NCBI GenBank assembly: GCA_945901405.1
Contig: CAMDLH010000003.1
Coordinates: forward strand, 17,061-81,060
Direction of reading: 5' to 3'
DNA length: 64,000 nt
From: Bordetella parapertussis
GTDB lineage: Bacteria; Pseudomonadota; Gammaproteobacteria; Burkholderiales; SG8-41
In this document: in pieces, positions 35,771 to 44,669 of the stretch
Numbering within the stretch: the stretch's first letter is position 1
Layout of the letters: every line of letters starts with the position of its first letter
Notes under the pieces: generated by a model
Databases searched by the model: none
What the model saw: the letters and a program-made list of their open reading frames with translations, nothing else
What the model was told of the DNA's origin: nothing
Position numbers and translations under genes: made by a program

Positions 35771-38002
35771 TCAACTGTCGAGTTGATAAATCGTGCGGTT
35801 CGCGCGGCGCAGCCGGCTGCCGAGCTCGCGCCCCAAGTTGGCAAGCAGCTTGATGGCCATCGCGGGCTGCTCGGCGGACAGCCTGGTGAATGCCTCGTGC
35901 GACAGCACGTAGCAGATGAGTTCGCCATCGGCCTCGACGGTGGCCGAACGCGCGCCGTCATCAAGCAGCGCGATTTCGCCGAATATCGTGCCGGGCGCGA
36001 AAGTGACGAGCCGCATGCTGCGTGGCGCGCCGTCATCCATCCCCGGCACGTTGATGCGCACGCTGGCGCTGCCTTGGGTGATCATGTAAAGATCGCGCCC
36101 GGTGTCGCCTTCGTTGAACACGACTGCACCCGAGGCCCATGTCTTGCGCGCGAGCCGGTCTTGCAATTGCGCGATTTCCTGTCCGTTCATGCCCGCCAGT
36201 ACGTCAAAACGCGCGAGCGCAAACTCGCCACCGCCCACGGTGTCGTCGCCGGCCGTGAGGATGAGGCGCTCCTCGGCCCATTCAATCGCCGTGTCGGCGT
36301 CGTCGAACATGCGGCCCGCGCCCAATGCGGCGGTGACGCCCATGTCGCGCAATATCGTGGCCACCTCGGCGTGCGTGGCGGCGCCCGACAGCAGCATGTG
36401 GCGCGCGCTACCGGTGATTTTATCGAACGCCGCGAGTATCACGCGAGCACCCGAGCTATCCATTTCGTTGACGCGTTTCAAATCGAGTATCACGCATTGC
36501 GAGCCGCTCGCCGCCAGTTGATCGAGCCGCACGCTCAGCGTGTCGGAGGTGCCGAAGAACACCGGGCCTTCGAGTTCGAGCACCACGACCTTGCCGCCGC
36601 GCTCGGCGAGCAATGCCATCTGCCTGGGCTCGCGCGTCTTGCGCGAGTGCACCATGTCGCAACTGTATTCGCGGCGGATCACCGATTTGCTGATACGTAC
36701 CAGGAACACCGCGAGCGTGACGACAAATCCCATCAGCACGGCAAGCCCGATGTTGGCGGCGATGGCGAGCGTGGCCACTATGGCGACGATCGACAGGTCG
36801 GTGATGATGCCGTCGCGATCCTTGCCGCCGTCCTTGAACAGCTTGCCCGCCATTTGCAGTGTCCAGCGGTCGAACAATTGAATCGCCGCTGCGATCATCA
36901 TCGCCGCGATCACCACGCGCGGAATCAGCGCGATCAGCGGCAGCAGCAGGCCGCTGGCGATGACGCCGGCGAATATCAGCACCGAAGCGGGTGTGGTGCC
37001 GCCGCTGCGTTGATTGGCGTCGCTTGCCGCCATGTTGATGCCGGTGGAGATGCCGCCGAAGCTCGCCGAAATCATGTTGGCGATGCCTTGCGTGACGAGT
37101 TCGCGATTGCCTTCGCGCCGTTCGCCGAGGCGGCGCTCCGCGATGCGCGCGCCCAGCAAGGTGTCGAGCGTGCCCACCACCGACAAACTCGCCGCGCCCG
37201 ACAATACCAGCGGCAGCAATGCGTGATCGTCGGGATTTGTTAGTAAGTCATGGAAAATAAACAGAAATTTTGGTGATGGCATGGACCACGGTATGGCACC
37301 GATGAGCGGCCCCAGGTGTTCGCGCAGACCGAGCAAGGCGAGTGCGTAAAACACCACGACGCCGGCCAGCAAGCCGCCGAAATTCGACGGAAATGATTTG
37401 ATGAAGCGCGGCATCAAGAGCATCGCGACGCATACCGCGAGGCCGACCAGGATCGTGAGCGGTTGTATCAGGGAGAACTCGCCCGGCAATTGAGCGAGCC
37501 CGATGCCCTCCGGCAAGCCGAGCATGATCGGAATTTGCGCGACGAAGATGAGTATGGAACCCGCGGTTTGAAAGCCCGCGAGCACTGGCGCGGGCAGATA
37601 CTTTGCCAGTATGCCGAGCTTGAGCGCGCCATAGATCAGTTGCAGCGCGCCGCTCGCCAGCACCATCAGGAACACCAGGCCCATCAGCGTGTCCGCGTCG
37701 CGGATGCCGGCGGCGTGCGCGGCGGTGACGATGTTTTGCGCCACCAGCGTGCTGATCAGGAAGGTGACGATGCCGCGGGGCGAATAGATGATCGTTCCGC
37801 GTCCGCCGCCGAGCAGCGCCGCGGTGAATCCGCCGCACACCGCGCCGTACAAGCCGGCGAGCACGCCGTGTTGCACGTACTGAGGCCCCAGCGGCGCCAG
37901 CGCCAGTATGCCAAAGCCCACGCACACCGGCACGGCGAGCACGGCGGCGGTGAGTCCGCCGATGGCATTGCCGCGCAGACGGGCCAGGGCTGAGTCAGTC
38001 AT
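35771..38002 (-). CDS. SulP-family anion transporter fused to STAS and cyclic-nucleotide-binding domains
   Basis: A 743-residue membrane protein. The first 430 residues are a SulP/SLC26 core, with about 10-12 helices and the conserved opening GGLTAAVLAVPVCVGFG. A STAS domain follows (VVVLELEGPVFFGTSDTL, LDLKRVNEMDSSGARVIL, where the serine is the usual STAS phosphosite). The last about 140 residues are a cNMP-binding fold (FNEGDTGRDLYMITQGSASV, then FGEIALLDDGARSATVEA, the phosphate-binding cassette). Such proteins move sulfate, bicarbonate or other anions. It overlaps the next gene by four bases (ATGA), so both are translated together. Confidence 0.87.
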   Translation of the reverse strand: MTDSALARLRGNAIGGLTAAVLAVPVCVGFGILALAPLGPQYVQHGVLAGLYGAVCGGFTAALLGGGRGTIIYSPRGIVTFLISTLVAQNIVTAAHAAGIRDADTLMGLVFLMVLASGALQLIYGALKLGILAKYLPAPVLAGFQTAGSILIFVAQIPIMLGLPEGIGLAQLPGEFSLIQPLTILVGLAVCVAMLLMPRFIKSFPSNFGGLLAGVVVFYALALLGLREHLGPLIGAIPWSMPSPKFLFIFHDLLTNPDDHALLPLVLSGAASLSVVGTLDTLLGARIAERRLGERREGNRELVTQGIANMISASFGGISTGINMAASDANQRSGGTTPASVLIFAGVIASGLLLPLIALIPRVVIAAMMIAAAIQLFDRWTLQMAGKLFKDGGKDRDGIITDLSIVAIVATLAIAANIGLAVLMGFVVTLAVFLVRISKSVIRREYSCDMVHSRKTREPRQMALLAERGGKVVVLELEGPVFFGTSDTLSVRLDQLAASGSQCVILDLKRVNEMDSSGARVILAAFDKITGSARHMLLSGAATHAEVATILRDMGVTAALGAGRMFDDADTAIEWAEERLILTAGDDTVGGGEFALARFDVLAGMNGQEIAQLQDRLARKTWASGAVVFNEGDTGRDLYMITQGSASVRINVPGMDDGAPRSMRLVTFAPGTIFGEIALLDDGARSATVEADGELICYVLSHEAFTRLSAEQPAMAIKLLANLGRELGSRLRRANRTIYQLDS

Positions 38003-39135
38003 GCAACAGGGCGCTCCACATCGGCGCGAAACGGGCTGTGCTCATGCAATTCATCGATGTAGCTCGCCACGCCGCGTGCCTCGCGCTCGAGGAATTGTTC
38101 GATGGCCGCGGCGAATTGAGGATGTGCCAGCCAGTGCGCCGAACAGGTTTCGACCGGCAGCAGGCCGCGCGCCATTTTGTGTTCGCCCTGCGCGCCGCCT
38201 TCAAACACCTGGATGCCACGCGCGATGCAGTACTCGATCACCTGGTAGTAACACGCCTCGAAATGCATCGCCGGGTGATGCTCGATCGCACCCCAGTAGC
38301 GCCCGTACAGGCGCTTGCCGTTGTGCACGTTAAACGAGGCGCCGATGCGTTTGCCCGCGCGCTCGGCGACGATCATCAGCAGATTCCGCGGCATGCCGCG
38401 GCCGATGTTGCGGAAGAAATCGATATTCAGATAAGGGCGCGAGTGATGCTCGCGATACGTCTGGTTGTAACAGCGCACGAAAAACGTCCAGTCGGCATCG
38501 GTGATATCCGCGCCGTCGATCCAACTGAAGCTGATGCCGGCGTCGCGCACGCGGCGCCGCTCCTGTTTGATTTTCTTGCGCTTGGTGTGATTCATGTGCG
38601 ACAGGTATTCGTCGAACGTCGCATCTCCCGCGTTGGTCCAGTGAAACTGCACGCCGTGGCGCAGCATCATGCCGCGCGCGGCCATGCGGTCGGCCTGCTC
38701 GCGCGGCGGAAACAGGCAGTGCAACGAGGACACATTGCTGTCGCGCGCGGCGGCGAGCGCGGTGTCGGCGAGTTCATCGAACACGGCGTCGGACTCGGCG
38801 AGGATGCGTTGCCCGCTGACGGGCGTGAAGGGCACCGCCGCCAGCAGCTTGGGGTAATACTCCAGGTTGTTGCGCTCGTAGGCATCGGCCCACGCCCAGT
38901 CGAACACGAATTCACCGCGCGAATGCATCTTCAGATACAGCGGCATCGCGCCGGTCAGCCGCGCGCCGTCAAACGCCACCAGGTAGCGCGGCGCCCAGCC
39001 GGTGTCCTCGCAGGCACAGCCGGTCTCGTGCAGCGCGTGCAGGAACTCATGCCGCAGGAAGGGATGATCGCCTGCGAGACGATTCCAAACGCCCGCGTCG
39101 ATGGCGCCCAGCGAGTTGACGACCTTGACCGCCAT
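37999..39135 (-). CDS. FemAB-like/DUF482 GNAT-fold protein
   Basis: A cytosolic protein of 378 residues with the DUF482 (peptidogalycan biosynthesis/FemAB-like) pattern: DHPFLRHEFLHALHETGC at the N-terminus, YLKMHSRGEFVFDWAWADAY, then FNVHNGKRLYGRYWGA and CYYQVIEYCIARGIQVFEGGAQGEHKMARGL (cited as landmarks, in separate pieces). The role is not settled in the family; an acyl or aminoacyl transfer is presumed. The ATG at 39135 is preferred; a GTG at 39147 is possible. The stop overlaps the SulP start, so it is upstream in the same operon. Confidence 0.8.
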   Translation of the reverse strand: MAVKVVNSLGAIDAGVWNRLAGDHPFLRHEFLHALHETGCACEDTGWAPRYLVAFDGARLTGAMPLYLKMHSRGEFVFDWAWADAYERNNLEYYPKLLAAVPFTPVSGQRILAESDAVFDELADTALAAARDSNVSSLHCLFPPREQADRMAARGMMLRHGVQFHWTNAGDATFDEYLSHMNHTKRKKIKQERRRVRDAGISFSWIDGADITDADWTFFVRCYNQTYREHHSRPYLNIDFFRNIGRGMPRNLLMIVAERAGKRIGASFNVHNGKRLYGRYWGAIEHHPAMHFEACYYQVIEYCIARGIQVFEGGAQGEHKMARGLLPVETCSAHWLAHPQFAAAIEQFLEREARGVASYIDELHEHSPFRADVERPVA

Positions 39136-39249
39136 TACCGCGCGCACCTCATGTACCTATGGCATGAAATGAATTGAGTGTAATCGGCTGTCAAGTTACT
39201 GGCGCTCAATGGAGGGATGGAACCACGCGGGCGATGATATATTAGCGCC

Positions 39250-40857
39250 ATGAAAATTGCGATTGCACAGTTGAATTACACCGTCGGCGATCTTGACGGC
39301 AATGTCGCCAAGATTACCGATGCCGCCGCTCGCGCAAAGGCGGGCGGCGCATCGCTGATGCTCACCACCGAGCTTGCCATCTGCGGCTATTCGCCGGAAG
39401 ACCTGCTGCTGCGCGGCGATTTTCATGGCGCGTGCGCCGAGGCGCTGGGTAAACTTGCGCGGCAAAAACACGGCATCACGCTGGTGGTCGGACATCCGCA
39501 CCGTATCGGCGATAAATACTACAACGCCGCCTCGGTGTTGCGCGATGGCGGCATACTCACCACGTATCTCAAGCGCGAGCTGCCGAATTACACCGTGTTC
39601 GACGAAAAACGTTACTTCGATTCGGGCAGCGAGCCGTGTGTGTTCGAGCACGAGGGGCTGCGCCTGGGTGTCACCGTATGCGAGGACGTGTGGGAGGAGC
39701 CGTCGGCGCTCGCCGCGCGCGACGCCGGCGCGCAATTGCTGCTGGTGCTTAACGGCTCGCCGTACGACATGACGCAGCAGCAGTCGCGCCATGAAGTGGT
39801 GCGCGAGCGCGCGGCCGAGACTGGCTTGCCGGTGGTGTACGCCAATCAGGTCGGCGGACAGGATGAACTCGTGTTCGACGGTGCATCGTTTGCGATGGAT
39901 GCCGGCGGCGCGCTCACGCATCAATTCGCGGCGTTCGAGGAGGTGCTGGGGTTTGTCGAAATCGTCAATGGCGTGCCGCTCAAGGGTGAAATCGCGCCGC
40001 AACAGTCGCTCGAAGCCTATGTCTACAAGGCGCTGGTGCTCGGTGTGCGCGATTACATTGGCAAGAACCGCTTTCCCGGCGCCTTGCTGGGCCTGTCGGG
40101 TGGCATCGATTCGGCGCTGACGCTGGCCGTGGCGGCGGATGCCATCGGCGCGGACAAAGTGCGCGCGGTGATGATGCCCTCGCAGTACACCGCGGGCATG
40201 AGCCGCGAGGATGCCTGCGCGCAGGCCAATGCGCTCGGGGTGCGTTACACCGAGATCGCGATCAAGCCCGTGTTCGATGCGTTTCGCGCGGCGCTGGCGG
40301 GCGAATTCGCCGGTTTGCCAGAAGACACCACGGAAGAAAATTTGCAAGCGCGCATCCGCGGCACGCTGTTGATGGCGCTATCGAACAAGAGCGGCTCCAT
40401 TGTGCTCACCACCGGCAACAAAAGTGAAATGGGCACTGGCTACGCCACGTTGTATGGCGACATGGCGGGCGGTTTCGCGGTGTTAAAAGACATCAACAAG
40501 ATGCTGGTGTACCGGCTGTCGAATTACCGCAATACGCTGGCACCGGTGATACCGCAACGGGTGATCGACCGCGCGCCCTCGGCCGAACTGCGGCCTGACC
40601 AGACCGATCAGGACAATCTGCCGCCGTACGATGTGCTCGACGCCATCATGCAGGCCTATGTCGAGAAAGACCAAAGCCCGCGCGACATCATCGCCAGCGG
40701 CCAGCGCCGCGCCGACGTGGAGCGCGTGGTGAAGCTGGTGCATATCGCCGAATACAAGCGGCGCCAGTCGCCGGTGGGCATCCGCATCACCCCGCGCGGT
40801 TTTGGCAAGGACTGGCGCTATCCGATTACCAACAAGTTTCGCCCGCCATTTGATTGA
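39250..40857 (+). CDS. nadE: glutamine-dependent NAD+ synthetase
   Basis: The 535-residue enzyme makes NAD+ from deamido-NAD+, ATP and glutamine. The N-terminal nitrilase domain supplies ammonia through Glu (TTELAICGYSPEDLLL), Lys (TYLKRELPNY) and Cys (VTVCEDVWEE). The C-terminal synthetase has the ATP-pyrophosphatase loop GLSGGIDSALTLAV and the later TTGNKSEMGTGYATLYGDM. The length and fusion match bacterial glutamine-dependent NadE. The PII gene follows 41 bases downstream, a pairing that ties NAD synthesis to nitrogen status. Confidence 0.95.
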   Translation: MKIAIAQLNYTVGDLDGNVAKITDAAARAKAGGASLMLTTELAICGYSPEDLLLRGDFHGACAEALGKLARQKHGITLVVGHPHRIGDKYYNAASVLRDGGILTTYLKRELPNYTVFDEKRYFDSGSEPCVFEHEGLRLGVTVCEDVWEEPSALAARDAGAQLLLVLNGSPYDMTQQQSRHEVVRERAAETGLPVVYANQVGGQDELVFDGASFAMDAGGALTHQFAAFEEVLGFVEIVNGVPLKGEIAPQQSLEAYVYKALVLGVRDYIGKNRFPGALLGLSGGIDSALTLAVAADAIGADKVRAVMMPSQYTAGMSREDACAQANALGVRYTEIAIKPVFDAFRAALAGEFAGLPEDTTEENLQARIRGTLLMALSNKSGSIVLTTGNKSEMGTGYATLYGDMAGGFAVLKDINKMLVYRLSNYRNTLAPVIPQRVIDRAPSAELRPDQTDQDNLPPYDVLDAIMQAYVEKDQSPRDIIASGQRRADVERVVKLVHIAEYKRRQSPVGIRITPRGFGKDWRYPITNKFRPPFD

Positions 40858-40868
40858 TGCTATCCTAG

Positions 40869-41237
<369 letters not shown>

Positions 41238-41242
41238 ACGGC

Positions 41243-41330
41243 AGGATTGAGGAATCAGGATTGAGTAACCGCGGATTGGGTTGCTCAATCCTCAATCCTC
41301 AATCCTCAATCCTAATTCCTCACTCCTGAT
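41243..41330. repeat. heptamer tandem repeat with inverted partner
   Basis: The right side has four perfect CAATCCT units plus two variants (about 41286-41327). The left side (41243-41265) carries the complementary AGGATTGAG words, so transcripts could fold. It lies at the glnB/Smr convergent junction, and its right end forms the last codons and stop (41312) of the Smr gene. Confidence 0.6.
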
Positions 41331-41866
41331 TTCAAAAGCACCACCACCGCGCCACCCCCGCCCTCGGTTCTACGCGCCTGACAGTAGGCGAGTATCTCGT
41401 CGCGCTGCATCAGCCAGTACGCGACTTTGCGTTTCAACACCGGTTCGCGATTTTTCGAGCGCAGCCCTTTGCCGTGGATGATGCGCACGCAGCGCAGTCC
41501 TTCGCGCAAGCAGTGATTGAGGAACTCCACCAGCAGCGGACGCGCTTCGGCCACGGTCGAGCCATGCAAATCGATTTCGGCCTGCAAGGCCCAGTGGCCG
41601 CGGCGCAATTTGCGTAGCGTGTTGGTTGCCAGCCCGGGCCGCAGAAACGAAAGTTCATCGCCGGTTTCCATGCCGGCTTCCCACGCCTCCTCGTCGCTCA
41701 GGCTATCCGCGAGCACGGCGCGGTCGTCGCGCCGGCGCTGTTCCGCGATGGGTTGCGGCAGCGGCTTATCCACGGCAGCGCGATTGAGCGGCGGCAGTGG
41801 CGTGACATCACGCAATAGTTCGTGCAGCTGATCTGCGCGATCCTGCGATTGCCGCTTCTGTGCCAT
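41312..41866 (-). CDS. Smr-domain protein (DNA nicking/RNA-processing type)
   Basis: A 184-residue protein with a C-terminal Smr domain: EIDLHGSTVAEARPLLVEFL (the LDxH motif) and CVRIIHGKGLRSKNREPVL (HGKG). The final RTEGGGGAVVVLLK is also typical. E. coli SmrA/SmrB show that such proteins cleave nucleic acids, and SmrB cuts mRNA at collided ribosomes. The N-terminal half is charged and of no known fold. Its last codons derive from a heptamer repeat, so the C-terminus may have been extended or trimmed. Confidence 0.85.
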   Translation of the reverse strand: MAQKRQSQDRADQLHELLRDVTPLPPLNRAAVDKPLPQPIAEQRRRDDRAVLADSLSDEEAWEAGMETGDELSFLRPGLATNTLRKLRRGHWALQAEIDLHGSTVAEARPLLVEFLNHCLREGLRCVRIIHGKGLRSKNREPVLKRKVAYWLMQRDEILAYCQARRTEGGGGAVVVLLKSGVRN

Positions 41867-41892
41867 TGTGCATCACCCCCGCGCCCCTACGG

Positions 41893-42873
<981 letters not shown>

Positions 42874-43031
42874 CTAGAGTAAAAGGCGGGAATGTAGCAG
42901 GTTGCGCGCGGCGGTGTCGAGTTAACAAGGCGCGCGCTGCGTGACGCGTGCCGCTCATTCTGGCACACTATGAACTTACCATAAGAATGCGTGGCTCCAG
43001 CCACTACGCTGCCGAGCCGGGAGGTATAGAC

Positions 43032-43712
43032 ATGGCCATACAATTTCGTCTCAATCCGAGCATACTCAAGTCGGTGCCGCTGTTTTCGGCGTTTTCCGAA
43101 ACGCAACTGACGACGTTGCTCAATTACGTGCAGCACAAGAGTTATCCGCGCAACGTGCTCGTGATGCAGGCGGGGGAGGAGACCGACTCGCTGTATGTGA
43201 TCTTGTCGGGCAAGGTAAAGGTGCTGATTCCCGATGAGAACGGCCGCGAAGTGATCCTTTCCATGATGGGGCCGCATGATTTCTTCGGCGAAATGGGCAT
43301 CCTCGATGACCAGCCGCGTTCGGCGAGTGTGGCGACATTGGAGCCGTGCGAGTTGCTGCGCTTGTCCAAGGCGGGTTTCATCAATTGCCTGAAGGAAAAC
43401 TCCGAGGTTGCGATGCTGGTGATTCGCAATCTGGTGCGGCGCTTGAGAGAGGCCGACCGCAAGATCGAGAGCCTGGCGCTGGTGGATGTATCGGGGCGTG
43501 TGGCGCGTTTGTTCATGGATCTGGCCGAGGAAGTCGATGGCCGGCTGGTGGTGCTACGCGCGCCGCCGAAGCAGGAAATTGCGCGCATGGTGGGCGCCTC
43601 GCGCGAGATGGTGAGCCGCGTGGTAAAAGAATTGCACGACCGCGGGCTGATTCGTGCCGAGCGCCGCCGTATTGTTATCCTCGACGCGAAATTGGGCGAG
43701 CGCGGCAAGTAG
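43032..43712 (+). CDS. Crp/Fnr family transcriptional regulator
   Basis: A 226-residue regulator. An N-terminal cNMP-type effector domain (GEETDSLYVILSGKVKVLI and HDFFGEMGILDDQPRSASV) is followed by a long dimer helix. The winged helix is APPKQEIARMVGASREMVSRVVKELHDRG. No N-terminal cysteine cluster is present, so it is not an oxygen-sensing FNR. It is closer to CRP-like proteins, and the ligand is unknown. The ATG at 43032 has GGGAGG upstream. Repeat copy g and the FecR gene follow. Confidence 0.85.
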   Translation: MAIQFRLNPSILKSVPLFSAFSETQLTTLLNYVQHKSYPRNVLVMQAGEETDSLYVILSGKVKVLIPDENGREVILSMMGPHDFFGEMGILDDQPRSASVATLEPCELLRLSKAGFINCLKENSEVAMLVIRNLVRRLREADRKIESLALVDVSGRVARLFMDLAEEVDGRLVVLRAPPKQEIARMVGASREMVSRVVKELHDRGLIRAERRRIVILDAKLGERGK

Positions 43713-43737
43713 ACACGGCGCACTAAAAGTGTATAAT

Positions 43738-43770
43738 CGTAAGTAATTGTTTTTATTGACTATTTTAATG
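43738..43770 (+). repeat. AT-rich dispersed repeat, copy g (ends in ATG)
   Basis: CGTAAGTAATTGTTTTTATT plus a GACTATTTTA tail, and its last three bases are an ATG. That ATG opens the small leader frame described next. Confidence 0.75.
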
Positions 43771-43842
43771 GCGCTGATGCGGGATTTAATGGCGGGCGAC
43801 AGGCTCACCGAGGCATGCGCGATGCAAGGAGAATCGATATGA
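43768..43842 (+). CDS. possible 24-residue leader peptide upstream of fecR-domain gene
   Basis: A short frame beginning MALMRDLMAGDRLTE opens at the last bases of repeat copy g and ends at TGA 43840-43842, overlapping the ATG of the next gene (ATGA). No Shine-Dalgarno precedes it. The layout fits translational coupling, but a frame this short may be chance. Confidence 0.3.
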   Translation: MALMRDLMAGDRLTEACAMQGESI

Positions 43843-44534
43843 TGCGTTGGATAATAGGTGCGTGCTTGATGATCGCCAGCGCGGGTGTGATGGCCGCGGC
43901 TGCCGGCTCGGTAACCCATTTGAGCGGCACGTTGTCGGCGCAGCGGGTGGATGGTTCCGTGCGCATTTTGTCGCAGAAGTCAGAAGTGTTTAACGGCGAC
44001 ACGCTGACCACGCAGGCCAACAGCTTTGCGCAGATCAATTTCACCGACGGCAGCTCGGTCACGATACGCCCGAACTCGGTGATGAGAATCGAGAACTATG
44101 CTTTCGACGCGAAGAATCCCAAGGCGGACGGCGTGGTCATGCGTCTGGTGCGCGGCGGCCTGCGCTCGGTCACCGGCTTGATCGGCAAGCGTGGCAATCA
44201 GGACGCCTACAAGATACAAACCACGACCGCCACCATCGGCATACGCGGCTCCACCGGCGACACCATGGATTGCATGCAGGGCTGCCAAGGCGTGACCGGC
44301 AGCGGCGGCAACCTGAAACCCGGCGTGTATCACCAGACGCACAATGGCATTTACATCATGGAAACCAAGGGCGGCTCCATCCTGATCGGAGAAAAAGAAT
44401 TCGGCTTCGCGGACGATTCGGGTAAGCCGCCAACAAAGCTGCCGGGTAATCCGGGCATGGGCACCGAAGAACTGCCGTTTGCCCTCGGTGTGGGCGGTGG
44501 CGCAGGCGGCGCTGAGGAATGCGTCGTTAAATAG
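43839..44534 (+). CDS. FecR-domain secreted protein
   Basis: The protein has 231 residues. A signal peptide (RWIIGACLMIASAGVMAAAAG) precedes a FecR domain: RVDGSVRILSQKSEVFNGDTL, then FAQINFTDGSSVTIRPNSVMRIENY. Here the domain is in a secreted protein, not a sigma-factor regulator with a membrane helix, so it is not classic FecR. The later part holds IGIRGSTGDTMDCMQGCQG, with three cysteines nearby. The start has AAGGAGAA upstream. An intrinsic terminator follows 23 bases after the stop. Confidence 0.8.
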   Translation: MMRWIIGACLMIASAGVMAAAAGSVTHLSGTLSAQRVDGSVRILSQKSEVFNGDTLTTQANSFAQINFTDGSSVTIRPNSVMRIENYAFDAKNPKADGVVMRLVRGGLRSVTGLIGKRGNQDAYKIQTTTATIGIRGSTGDTMDCMQGCQGVTGSGGNLKPGVYHQTHNGIYIMETKGGSILIGEKEFGFADDSGKPPTKLPGNPGMGTEELPFALGVGGGAGGAEECVVK

Positions 44535-44556
44535 CGGGATTAAGCATTATTGGCAC

Positions 44557-44586
44557 GCAAAACCCCGCTTTTTGGCGGGGTTTTGC
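44557..44586 (+). terminator. intrinsic terminator after the FecR-domain gene
   Basis: The stem AAAACCCCGC with a short T-rich loop pairs with GCGGGGTTTT. The 3' arm itself ends in a run of T. Placed between the FecR gene stop and the ftsK promoter. Confidence 0.8.
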
Positions 44587-44587
44587 T

Positions 44588-44628
44588 TTGTGCCGGCACA
44601 GTGAAAATTCGTATAATTGGAGTATAAT
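44588..44628 (+). promoter_or_regulatory. candidate sigma-70 promoter for ftsK
   Basis: TTGTGC at 44588-44593 and TATAAT at 44612-44617, 18 bases apart. A second TATAAT is at 44623-44628. They are followed by the ftsK gene about 45 bases later. Confidence 0.4.
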
Positions 44629-44669
44629 CAAAACGTTACCGCAGGAACCTAATCCAAGAACTTAATTCA

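Noticed and set aside
41286..41327. CAATCCT array as a CRISPR
   Set aside because: Units are seven bases with no spacers, so it is a simple tandem repeat.
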